A stretch of 64,000 nucleotides of DNA from NCBI GenBank assembly GCA_000827205.1, contig KN832569.1, positions 570,647 through 634,646 on the forward strand, in the 5' to 3' direction. The stretch comes from Plicaturopsis crispa FD-325 SS-3. Taxonomy: Eukaryota > Basidiomycota > Agaricomycetes > Amylocorticiales > Amylocorticiaceae. Numbering within the stretch: the stretch's first letter is position 1; each line of letters opens with the position of its first letter. The notes below the pieces were generated by a model. The model ran no database searches. It worked only from the letters and a program-made list of their open reading frames with translations, and was not told the origin of the DNA. Shown piece after piece: positions 23,301 to 34,250 of the stretch. A program made the position numbers and the translations under genes.

Positions 23301-25593
23301 CACTTAAACTCTCAGTCATGCCGTTCACGGTCTCCTTCAGCTCCAGGATCTCGCCGCGCGTGTCGACATCGATCTTCTTCGTGAGGTCTCCACCAGCGAC
23401 GGCCTTCGTTACCTTCGCGATCGAGCGCACTTGGTTCGTAAGATTCATGGCCATCAAGTTCACATTGTCCATGAGCACCTGGGTATTTCATTAGTCCGCG
23501 CCAAGGTACACGAAAGAGTGAGGTCTATACGCACTTTCCACATGCCCTGAACGCCAGAGACAAATGCCTGTCCACCCAGGATACCTTCCGTGCCTACTTC
23601 CAGGGAAACACGCGTAACCTCGTTGGCAAGTGTAGACAGTTGCGTCACCATGGAGTTGACTGTGTCTTTCAGGTCGAGCATCTCTCCCTGCACGTCGACC
23701 TGCACGGTCTTCGAAAGGTCGCCGGCTGCGACGGCCTTGGTGACCTCGGAAATTGATCGCACTTGATCCGTCAGATTGCTTGCCATTTTCTGTACCGCTG
23801 GATGAGAAAACGCAAACGCTGAACAACAGAGATACGCACGTTCACATTCCGGGTCAGATCTGCCCAAGTGCCTTGCACGCCCTCGACACGGGCCTGCCCA
23901 CCCAGAATTCCCTGGGTTCCGACCTCCAGCGCGACACGCGTGACCTCCGATGCGAACGCGCTCAGCTGATCCACCATAGAGTTCACCGTTCCCTTTAGCG
24001 TAGACATCTCGCCCTCGACCTGAATCTCGATCTTCTGCGTCAGGTCGCCTTTCGCCACTGCGGTCGTGACGATTGCAATCGACCGCACTTGGTCCGTTAA
24101 ACTGGAACACATTCGATTCACCTGGAGGCGTAATTAGATCGGGGCGGAGGGCGTGAAGAGCGGGGCGGCTTACATTTCTGACGAGCTCGAACCACACTCC
24201 TTCGACGTCCGGTACGTATGCCTGCCCACCTAACTTGCCCTGCGATCCGACTTCCAGCGTCACTCGCGTAACCTCCGCAGCCAATGCTCTGAGTCGTATC
24301 ACCATGCCGTTTACCGTATTCTTCAGATCGAGGATTTCGCCGCGCGCATCGACTTCGATTTGCTTCGACAGATCTCCCAGAGCGACTGCTTTCGTGACCA
24401 TCGCGATCGACCGGACCTGACTAGTGAGATTTGCCGCGAGTTTGTTGACGACGCCCGTGAGTTCGCGCCACGTGCCCTCGACATCGAGGACGAGCGCCTG
24501 ACCGCCGAGTTTGCTGCGCGACAAGTTAGATGCGGATCCAAAGTCCAGCACCCGCACTCACCCTTCCGTGCCGACTTCCTGACTGACGCGAGTGACTTCG
24601 AGTGCGAATTTTCCGAGATTGTCGACCTGTCTGCGGATGAGTTTTGCATGCGCGATGGCGGAGATAAGACCCGTACCATTGTGTTGATAACGTCCTTGAG
24701 CTGTACCATAACCACACCTTGTACCGGGACAGTGATCTTCTGGGAGAGATCTCCGCGTGCCACTGCATTGCAGACGCGAGCAACGTCCTGTACCTGAGCC
24801 TTTAGCAACCGAAGCTCCTCGACGGCGCTAAGACCGCTTTCGAATGCGGCGGCAGCGAGAGGACCGGGGGGAACGACGAGGGGAGAGCCGGAGGGGGAAC
24901 CGTTATACGTAGCAGACATTCTGTTGACCGTGATACTGTCCGTGATAGCCTTACCGCAGGTGGGGCACATCACATGTTCGGCGTGCGATGTTGCAGGTGC
25001 AGAAGACGATGTGCCGTTTGTGCTGTAGGTCCGTCGAGAGAACATGCCTGCCGCGTCGAGGCTGCTTGGTACGCCGTCGAGAGAGATGCTCATGGGGGAT
25101 GGTGTGCGACCTACGCCCGTGCCGCGATGAGTGCGTGGAGTGGGTTCGTTTTCGCTGGCCATCTCGACATCCGAAGTCAGGCTGCCACCGTTGATGTTTG
25201 CGCTGCTGGGAAAGTAGGCACCAATAGTGGCGGAAGACTGTTCTGCCGGGGGACTGGTCTGCGAGGGGCAAAAAATGATCGGTTTGGTCCCGCTGCCGGG
25301 CAGAAATAAAGACAGCAAAAGTCGCTCACGCTGCGCCGTTTCTTGTTTTCTGGGCCACTGGCCTGCCAGTCAGCGTTGGCGTTGATGCTGGCGAGGGCCT
25401 CCTCCGCCTTGAACATGCGCTGGGCCATCACGCCGAGCGAGCGCGTTACGGCGGTCGTTCGCCAGTCTTTGGGCCCTTCGTATTTAGGAACAGGGCCAGG
25501 GCGAGGACCGAGTTCGTACATAGATATTGCGGCGACGAGATGGTCAAGGAACTGGTCGGCGGGGCCGCCCCGATTTTCAGCGATAGACGACAT
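20395..25593 (-). CDS. NIK1: Group III hybrid histidine kinase with HAMP repeat array
   Basis: This is an osmosensing and fungicide-target hybrid kinase of the Nik1/Os-1 type that signals to the HOG MAP-kinase pathway. It begins [20 protein letters not shown]; an in-frame ATG at 25671 would add 26 residues. A Ser/Pro-rich region and a CPTCGKAIT pair precede seven HAMP units of about 92 residues. Each has the pattern NLTxQVRSI, GDLS/TxxI, EVTRVxxEVGTEGxLGGQA and W. The kinase core follows: H-box [21 protein letters not shown]-box [10 protein letters not shown]-boxes DTGIGI and [15 protein letters not shown] receiver domain holds LLAEDN, phospho-acceptor Asp in [12 protein letters not shown], then ALTAHAM and DDHITKPL. 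It ends TGLRPHLL. All expected catalytic residues are present. No transmembrane segment is seen, as is normal for this cytosolic group. Length is about 1,350-1,400 residues. Confidence 0.95.
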
Positions 25594-27100
25594 CGTCGTC
25601 GAGAACAACGAGCTCGAGGGCCGATGAAAACGAGGTTGGTGCAGACGGAGAGACTCCGAGGTCCATGACATTTACAAGCCGTTACCTAATTGGTACCGCA
25701 CTTCGGCCCACCTGCCGCCCCTTGCTGTGGCGTCTCTCTCAAATATCGCCGTGAAAAATACAGAACGTGTTTGTATACGTCCGCTACAACGCACAGACCT
25801 ACACTGGAAAACGTATTACATTGCTAGGAAGAAACAACACTGAGACCCCCCAGACACCACGCTTTTACTTACCTCCGATTCCGGTGCAACATGTATGGGA
25901 ATGGAGAATCCTCGGTGCAGATACTGGAGGGCGAGGCATTGGACGGATAAGCTGCCAATTGCGCGATGTATATGGTGTGAACCAATGCACAGCGAGTGCG
26001 TGGAGCCGTCATCGCGGACTTGTCGATGGAGGGAAATGAATAAACCTTCAAGGACTCGGTGCCATTTTCGCACATTCGTATGTTCAAATATCTGGAAGTC
26101 GTTAAGCTCGCCTGTGGTAAGCACGCTAGATATTTGCGGGTATAGCTCGTGCGCCGCCCGACAGTGTAAGACACCTTCTTGAGTGCCTACTCCGCCTAGG
26201 TATCCATGAGGTATACGGCGAAATGCTAAGACGCGCACATTTAAAGTACGCGACTGACACCTAGATAACCTAGATAAACGACTAATGGCCAAGGTTCAGC
26301 ACTATTATTACCATATAGACAACCAAGGTAACTTACATGTCAAGTGCACACTGTAAATTGGAAAAATACGCACCTGTAGAGGGAATATCAAAGACCCCAG
26401 AGACTTGTTCAGATAGTACGCACTCACGGGGACAAGCAATAGTCTCTCCAATGCGTCAAATTACTCGTGCCAACCCTTTGCGTAGCCTTTACCGTTACGT
26501 GGCCACACCATGAAGGGACGAGATTTGCCGCAGACGATCGCGCGCATCCTTAAACCGAGAGTAGCAAGTGCGCACCCTCAGCGGGGAGTACTCGCTGACG
26601 AGCACGCGGCCGGAGAGACACGTATAACGCCGCTGCGAACCCAAAAGCTTCGCGAACTGGGGGTCGACTGGATCAGCTCTCTGCGGTACGAGTCAGAGGG
26701 CTCGGAACAGCAAGCGAAAGGGCCTACATGTATCAGCCATGACGCTTGAGCGTCCTAGGATGGCGAAGAATTTCCGGGCCGGCGTCAAGTGTCGCACTTA
26801 GACTCCACCTGGAGGCGGATCAGCGCCAATTAAAGTAGGAACACGCCTGTAGCGCACCTGCGATGCAGGGTTCGCAGAAAGGATGGTAGATGGGTGAACA
26901 GGTCTACCTGCTCGCATAGATGTCGGAAGTACGAATCCAATATGTCGGGGGTGTCGTGGAGCGATGAGACAGAAAGCAGCTCAGCCACTTCTCCGCAGCT
27001 CGATCTATTCACCTGCAAGCTCGTCACTCTGTCCTGGATCCTAAGGCCCGCGCACTGTCATCCTGACAAGCACGCATATGACCCAGCACCGATTTCTCCA
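25594..27100. other. NIK1 upstream region, no gene recognised
   Basis: This stretch lies between NIK1 and the NIK1-like fragment. It must hold the NIK1 promoter. ORFs on both strands (for example 25816-26292 minus and 26830-27027 minus) have no family motifs and no convincing splice partners. The last of these sits just downstream of the NIK1-like fragment and may belong to the same decayed locus. Confidence 0.4.
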
Positions 27101-27109
27101 GATTATTGA

Positions 27110-27620
27110 TCTGCGAACACGAATTTTATGCGTCAAATCTCCTCGCGATACCGCAATGCGGACTCGGGCGACGTCGCCGAGCTGGGATTTTGGTAACCTG
27201 AGCTCCACAAGGGGGTTCGGATCGCTTTCCAAAGGAGCCACGACGAGGGAGTATGGAGAAATGAGGGAGGGAAAATCGGCAATGCTGGGAGTCGCATCGA
27301 AGGACACATGAGGCATGGATGGTGTGCATTATAGCACGGGTCTGTATCCGTTAAAAATCTTTGTGGCAGTAGGATTGAGAGTAGGAGGGCTCGGCTGCGA
27401 GTCGAATAGTGGGTTAACCGCTACATATCCCAATGACGGGCCAAAAAAAGGCTGACGGTGCTGCTCTGACTTCCGGAGACCTGTAGGCCTGCTTGACTTG
27501 CGTTGGCGCGTGCATCAGCCCCTTCCGCCGCGAGCATCCATTTGGTCATGGCGTTGAGCGAGAGAAGAAGGAGTCAGCGATCTCAAGACCGCCACGATTG
27601 TCGGCGATGGTCGACATCAT
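27110..27620 (-). pseudogene. Fragment of a NIK1-like histidine kinase gene
   Basis: Three pieces read like the N-terminal third of NIK1. MSTIADNRGG (27617 down) matches the NIK1 start [30 protein letters not shown] matches the [19 protein letters not shown] region. PLVELRLPKSQLGDVARVRI followed by AVSRGDLTHKIRV matches the start of the first HAMP unit ([20 protein letters not shown] and on). The pieces lie in different frames: at least one frameshift occurs shortly after the start, and a stop ends the second piece. Nothing of the remaining HAMP units, kinase core or receiver follows. Protein-level divergence is large, so the copy is old or came from a distinct paralog. It lies 1.5 kb upstream of NIK1 on the same strand. 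Confidence 0.75.
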
Positions 27621-27759
27621 GAAGATTGGCACTCTGCGCGCTGAGGAATACATGAACTGCAGCTGGGGGCCCGAATTTACGCAGCGGGAAGCTTGAGCTC
27701 CGCGGCCAGCCCACGGCAGCCACCTCCAAGAACGGCCACACTGTACGGATGTCAATGAT

Positions 27760-28740
27760 CAGTATTCCCAACGCCGTCAATCTCTCGGGCACGTACACGG
27801 TGCGACCCATAGTACCACGGAATACTCGATGCTTGCGCGTGGACAGATTCTTCCGTTCCCCCGCTGTCTGCCATCGTTTCCCAGCCAGACCAGAGCATGT
27901 GGGCCATGCGTTCTTTGCAATACCCATTAAGACTCTGCAGTGTGACGCTAAGCTCAGGAAGACGAGCAAGCATGTGAAGCAGTGTCCCGTCGATCCGACG
28001 GATGTGGCATCTGAACGTACGGCAGAGCCCACTCCTCTCGCTCCTGGCCTTGATGGGCTCGGAAAGCTCGAGATCGCCGTTGTCCGGGTTAAGTGCGAGG
28101 TTGCTTACCCGGTGGTTCATGGATACTTATCCAGGCTCCCTTCGACAATGACGGGTCGCGTCCGGTGGTGAGAGGAACTCGTGACGGGGATTGAAGTCCA
28201 CGTGCTGCTTCGCGAAACCGCAAGAGTCGGCACGCAGGATGTCATGGAATGAGCTTGAGCGAATAGAAGGCGGTACGTCCGTTGCTATGCGGTTCTGCTT
28301 CCACTCCACTGGAAGAGTTGTAGCGCGTGCTCGAGACTTGGGTTGTGTGCGGTCAAAGTCCGGACAAGACGGCTTCTCCGCAGAAACTTTGTCGTGCGGC
28401 TGTATGAGAATGCTTTGCGGCTAGTCATGTGCACTACTCGAGCATGGACCCACCTGTGCGTCCCGTGGAATGGACAGCTCTCGCGGGTGGGAGACGAGGA
28501 CATATGTGACCTGCGCAGATCGAGTGCCGTGGGACCGCAGAGTCAATGTTGTAGTTCTCAGCGGTCGTACGTCGAGGAAAGGCGATCTTTTGACTTCGAG
28601 GGTTTCGACGTCGAGGGTGTTCGTGACGACATGGGTACCTGGACAGTACGCACATGCGGCGTCTGCGTTCTACTGCTGGAAGCCAAGCACACCCGCTTTC
28701 TAGATGAGAAACATGAGAAACAAGTGAGGTTTTGACATGG
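27760..28740 (-). pseudogene. Decayed copy of the left-edge gene family
   Basis: Reading the minus strand from about 28740 downwards, the blocks of the gene at 1-1730 recur in the same order but in shifting frames. ILIQPHDKVSAEKPSCPDFD corresponds to RIPLEPDETVFATKRRCSDF. SLEHALQLFQW corresponds to SPEHALQFFRW. ILRADSCGFAKQHVDFNPRH followed by EFLSPPDATR corresponds to the RAETCEF to LPDATR section. SNLALNPDNGDLELSEPIKA corresponds to FNSKYFDLELTEELSQP. At least one frameshift (near 28290-28310) and in-frame stops are evident, so this is a pseudogene. It extends further (CRTFRCHIRRIDGTLL, MLARLPELSVTLQSLNG), probably representing the C-terminal part that the left-edge copy loses at the window border. 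Confidence 0.7.
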
Positions 28741-29413
28741 CGGCCTACCATGAACATGAAAGCCCCCAGCTAAGATGGTAAGCTTTGAGCGCTCAAGGAA
28801 TACTTCCTCCAGCTGCTTCCAACTGCTTCTGTGTCTGAAGAGTGATGAGGTATCGTGATATGCGGGTTCATACCCTTGGAAATCGTGGCTTCTTTCTGTA
28901 GGGACAGTTCTAACGGCCTTGATTGGTGAAAGACTTGCAGGACAAGGTTCGGTAGATCATCAGGGACGTTCCGAAGGAGAACTAGGGAGATGAACGTTAG
29001 ATACGACGTCAGTATCGAAGGATGCTAGTATTTACCACGAAGAAACTGCCAATACAACATGCCGCCTGTAGCAACCCCCTACGTCACTAACACGGAGAGT
29101 TGCACATCGCACAGGTCCAGACGTTGACGATTGGGCCATGTCGGTGTAAACATGGGTGTAGCTCAAGAGCTGGTTCGGCGGAGTGCGTCCTCCACTCAGT
29201 AGGTCTCGGAGATGGGAAATCGTTCTGAAAGATGTCGGCAGGAGACAGAGAAGTTGTGCACATCTCCAGATACGGCGTTCCCTAGCCAGCTTGCAGCTCA
29301 TACTTTTGACGACGTAACTCAGTAGACGCGTAGACGGAGGTCAAACGAAAGAAATACTTGCCACTTTTTCTTGAACCTTGTTAGCAGTATTCGCGGAGTT
29401 CGAAACGCGTGCA

Positions 29414-29685
29414 TACTGTATAGATTCGACCTCAAGTTCGTCACGCGTCACGCAGGGAACTGAACCTATTTCGCGTGACTGTCCCACCAAAACTTCGCCC
29501 GCGAACTGAATTTGTGACCAAATGTATTAAAGATTTAATATATATTAAATTAAATTGCCATTTTAGGCGAAATTAGTGTCCAAATGAACCTCGGTCACAG
29601 CCCAAAGTGCCAAATGAACCTCCGAACTTAGCGTGACCCAGGTCACAAAAAATATCGACGAACCTAAGGTCGAATCTATACAGTA
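29414..29685. mobile_element. 268-bp MITE-like element flanked by TA
   Basis: Terminal inverted repeats of about 27 bp begin CTGTATAGATTCGACCT on each strand and continue with two mismatches to GTTCGTC. The left one starts at 29416 and the right one ends at 29683. A TA dinucleotide flanks both ends (29414-29415 and 29684-29685), the target preference of Tc1/mariner elements. The core is AT-rich around 29522-29560. It also contains a 13-bp direct repeat CCAAATGAACCTC at 29580 and 29610. No coding capacity is present, so it would be non-autonomous. No second copy was seen in the window. Confidence 0.75.
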
Positions 29686-29689
29686 TCGC

Positions 29690-32600
29690 CGTAACTCTGA
29701 GTCTAAAGCTCTTGGCCGCTTACACGCCCTTCTGCTTGTCCCAGTCAATATACTGTTATACTGCTCAGCAAGTATGTACACACTCGTGTAGCCTTGGTCA
29801 TGAAAACATCATCAGCCACGATCCGCCAATATTGAGCCCTTGTAATCACCCGCGATTGGAGGATAACGTACCAGGTAAATAGCAGAAAGTCTGAAATGAA
29901 GTACGTGCATGCGGCCTCAGCTCGCAGCATCGACATGAAGATTACGACGCGCAGATCGTGGTACGAGAGATATAATTCACATGCATGAACCATCGTAAAG
30001 CAGCAGCGCAGCAGTGCTTATCTTTACGGCAGATTGAGCGTTTTGCATCACCATACAGTACTGCCATCTGGATCCTGCAAGTGCGGAATGAGACGCACGC
30101 AGTTCTGCGAAGAATTCAGTCGGTGCAAGTAGATCAAACGCGGACACACCAACGCGGACACACCACAGCGATAAGATGGCCGCACCGAAATGCTGAGCTT
30201 GTCGCTCGCAGTGCGCCGAAGCAGCGACATACCGCTGGGCGCCGGGCTATACATACATCAATCGATACGGATGCTCGCAGATCGATGGGCTCGTACTGGA
30301 CCATACACGTCGCTCGAAAAATACGACATAATGATATCGATGCGCAGCGAGGCCCGGTCGCAAGGAACCAGGTCTGCGACACGGTGTACGTCTGCCTGAT
30401 GAGGTTTTGGACGAGTGGAGTGGCCCGCATGCCTGCGTCGACGGGAAATGCATCGGTGGCCCAGGATGAATGGCCGTCGTCACTGAGTGATCCATGAGAG
30501 ACGAAGGGCCGATGCATGCCGCACGCTACCATGGCGATGCGAAGGGGAGCTGGGCCGGCGGGGTCGACGACTAAGACGCAGCGCATCGAAGACGGGAGGC
30601 ACACGCAGGTCGTTTGGATGCCGAAGGCCAGAACGCGAAGGCGTCGACGGCCGAAGTGTCTCCACAGTACGCCCGACGTGCAGGGTCCGAGAACGCATAC
30701 AGACGCAAAGTCGCACCGTTCCCATAAGCGCCAAGTATTGTGCACGCCAGCAATGAGCTCCCGCAGGCAGAAGAAGACGCCCATAATCGGATAAGCGCGA
30801 AGGAGCGAAGGACGGGAGCGGGATCGTGCGGGGATGCAGGGCGAGGAAGCAAAGGCCCAGGGCAGAGGCACGGTAGCTAGAGCGGCAGAGCGAAGACCGC
30901 TATTGGAAGACCACTGTGCTGGCATCTCCCGCGCGTACGCTTCCGCGAAGCTACAAAGGGCAAGGGACGATACTCATATCACATGGAGATGACCAGGATG
31001 TGCCGCAAATATGGAGGATCGCCCTAGTACACTACATGTAGCGCAGCAGATATAGAGACGCTCACACCCAATGTGTCCAGACATAGACCGTCCTCGAAAC
31101 TTCTCGAGCCGTCACAAATTCCAGGTCAACTGCTACTTGGGAGAAGCGGAAGTTCAGCTATACACACGCACGGCGTAATGATAGATCGGCTACTTACAGA
31201 CTGTGGGGTACACACACGACACTTAGAATCTTTATCCCAAGTCTATCAGTCCTGATGAACATGAGCATGGGAACGCCGAAGAACGCACGAGGGTATTAAG
31301 ACGCACGCTAAACGGATATAGGGCACATGCAATGCACGTCTCCCACACGCGCGAATATAGGCATTGCGCGGACATAGATGTCACACGCGGGAATACGTGT
31401 GCTGTCTACACATAATTATGTCCTCTCGCCTGAATCACGAAGTGTCGATTAATACATCACCATGGTTCGAGTTGCAGGATATGCGCACCTGGGCATCTGC
31501 ATACTGAGAGCGAGACACACGGGCAGGGATATTTGGTACACCGTGCAATGTGCCAGATACAAGTATACACTTGCACGGTGTCACGAGCCGTGGGCGTTCG
31601 AACACTGAACACGGTTTAGAAGTATAGACGCATATAGCGACCGAGAGACTCTGTCCATCGATAGATAAAGAACATCCGAGATACATAGGGTGGCTGTCCA
31701 TCGGCATATTATTTCGGAGGACGTAAACGGCTGCCTTGCATGGGAGATTTGTTTCGAGGGAACGCGCCTGCCATAAGTAAGTGCAGGTTCTGTTCCAGAG
31801 GAATGCATTGCACGCACCATGAGGGACGAGGCATGCTGCTTGTCGAAACAAAAACTGTATAGAGCTTCACAGAGGACATCGCGAAGCGCGGGGTACTCAG
31901 GGATCCGCCGGTAGATTGTTTGAAGACTGATGAATGGCCGGTAGATGTTCCCAGTGCGGCCGGCCTATATTGCGGTCCGTCGGCGAATTGTGCTGTTACA
32001 CGATCTATCAATGGATGTGTGTACTACACCCGCCGAGATATACAACTGAACAACAGACACAGCAGGGGCGAGAGACGACGACTAGGACGTCCTGATTGAT
32101 ACGACCTGATCGCTACAGGCTCGAGATGATATTACGCGTACGTGTTAACAATCTGATTCGAAAACTTCAGGATGGAACACTGCTTGAATGTATGCATGTA
32201 CCCTACGCACCTGATATCTACGGGAAGACCGTCCGCCCGTGCAGGCCCAAGTTCCGCACAAGTCCCAGCGGGTCTCCGTGTCCGTGTTGGACGAGCCTCT
32301 GCACCGGATAGGGGACGGCGTCCGCACCGAAGTTGCATTATGGAAGGCACGCGGAGGAAGGAAGGGCGAGCGCGTTCTGGTCGCACGCGTCCGTTCGCGG
32401 CAGAGATCTCTGCGTGCCCACGGCGTGCAACCCGTCGTGCATACGTGTCACCACGACGTGTCAAGGCCCCGCATACGTCCCAAAATACGCGCATGACGCG
32501 TCCGGGGAATATTAGGCACATAAGCGTCGCGATAGAACACGGCGGCGTGGAGTGGGACGCGAGCTTGAGCGAACGGATCCTCGTAGTGCGACGAGTTGCA

Positions 32601-33780
32601 GAGAGCATATGCCTGGATATACACATTACGCGTGCGTTCCACTAAACTGATATACCCCGCTAAAAATATCGCAGTGTGTAGCGCGATCGTGGAGTACTTT
32701 GCAGCGGGGATACACAATATGGCAAGGTCTCCAATGACGACTCACGAGCAGCGCATCGCCCTGAGCGATCGGCGGCGTGGCGATCGACTGCACCAGCACC
32801 GCCATTTGTCACGGCGGCGCGCGGGTTAAGCTCGATTATTCACAGTGCGCGCAGGCCCGGGGCAGAAGTTGCGGGTTGGGATCTAGCCCATTTCGCATGC
32901 TGCATTCCTGCTCGACAGAGAAGACGGGCCTGGAATGGAATGGCGTCCACGATGGAAACGAGGGCGTTGAGTGCTGGGAGAGACATTGTACCTATACAAC
33001 GTCGAGGGTGCTTTGCTTGCCGATGGAATAGGATGGAATCCGTAGAATGGACCTTGGCCAAAAATGTACGACCAAAAATACACGCTGTGAGCGTGCGACA
33101 GGCCCAGGATTGGAACGATGGAGCCGGTGAAGCTTTGAACTTTCGACACGAGCCCAGTTTCTGAACTAGAGAATCACTGAAACTCCACCTGAGAGATCCG
33201 AATAATGCGTGTAAACCTTTTTGTTGACGGCAGCCATCGTGTGTGCGTCCTGTAGACGAAATGAAAGCGATATCGATGCAGAAAATGGAGAAAGCGAAAG
33301 GGCGACGCACGAACGTTTTGCGCAGCGTATGCACGGCGGTTTTGAGGATTACACGCAGCAAGGTACGAGCACCCGGAACCGCGTCTGGGCGTCTATTAGA
33401 CTCGCCGAAATAATTGAGATCCGCAGCATTCTTCTGTCAGATTAAGGCTAAAAATGGAAATTCTATTACCATATATGGCAGAACATGTGGAATTGACGTT
33501 AAAGAACGGCGGAACGATCGCAAAAACTTGACGAAATCGCACCAAACCGGCCGCTTTGTCTTTTGTGATTTGAAATAAACCGGACCAAGGAACTTTGGTC
33601 GACAAGTCTCGCAGACAGGACGCTGCAGAGGAAACGAAACTTGCGGACAACCACGACACACGACAGACAAACTTATCGACCACTCGCTGCGTCGCCTCTT
33701 ATCCTCCTACCAGAATCCCTTAACAGGGCCGTCGCAATCAACATCGACGACACATCGACATCAAGCACGACCGCCACCCG
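29690..33780. other. 4-kb gene-poor region
   Basis: Many overlapping ORFs exist on both strands (for example a 263-codon minus ORF at 30134-30925), but none shows a family motif, biased codon use or consistent splice sites. A perfect 14-bp tandem duplication AACGCGGACACACC lies at 30137-30164. The region directly follows the two pseudogenes and the MITE-like element and looks like decayed or rapidly evolving DNA. I found no transposase or reverse transcriptase motifs in it. Confidence 0.45.
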
Positions 33781-33797
33781 GAAATCGCACGTCTTGC

Positions 33798-33833
33798 AGC
33801 CAATCATCCAGAGTGCAGCTCTGTAGCCAATCA
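33798..33833 (+). promoter_or_regulatory. Twin CCAAT boxes upstream of the ThrE-family gene
   Basis: The 9-mer AGCCAATCA occurs twice, at 33798-33806 and 33825-33833, in the same orientation and 27 bp apart. It lies about 420-450 bp before the ThrE-family start codon. CCAAT is the recognition core of the HAP/NF-Y complex. A long pyrimidine-rich tract at about 34000-34130 follows, as is common before fungal transcription starts. Confidence 0.45.
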
Positions 33834-34250
33834 CAAAGTGCTCGCAGCACCTCACTTTTACAGAATACCCCCCTCTGGAACTGCCTCCAGGCTCCGGAAA
33901 TTTTTACGCGGTTCGTGGTTCGCGGTTGCATCCGCGCACATTCGAAACTCGTTCGAAACCGTTACCAAACGGTAAACGCGTAGCCCGTATACGTGAGTCT
34001 CGCCTTTCTCGTTTTTCCGTCTCCCGACGATCCCCCTCTCGCTTTCTTTCTGTCCTTTCCTGTCGTTAGAGTCTCCTTCATTAATCCTTCCTTCACGTTT
34101 CCTGTTTGTCTCTCCCACCCCCCTCCTTTTCACGGTATATCACAACACCGTCTTTGCCGCTCGTGCGTGCGCACCCGCTCGGACGTGCAAATTTTGCCCT
34201 GTTCATATTTCGCTTCATCCCCCCTTGTTTGTCTGTAACTGCTCGCTGAC

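Noticed and set aside
30137-30164. Two 14-bp tandem units as a CRISPR-like array
   Set aside because: Only two adjacent copies without spacers, in a eukaryotic genome. It is a simple tandem duplication.
30134-30925. 263-codon minus-strand ORF in the gene-poor region
   Set aside because: Composition is rich in Cys, Arg and Ser in the manner of a random frame, and no motif, signal or splice context supports it.
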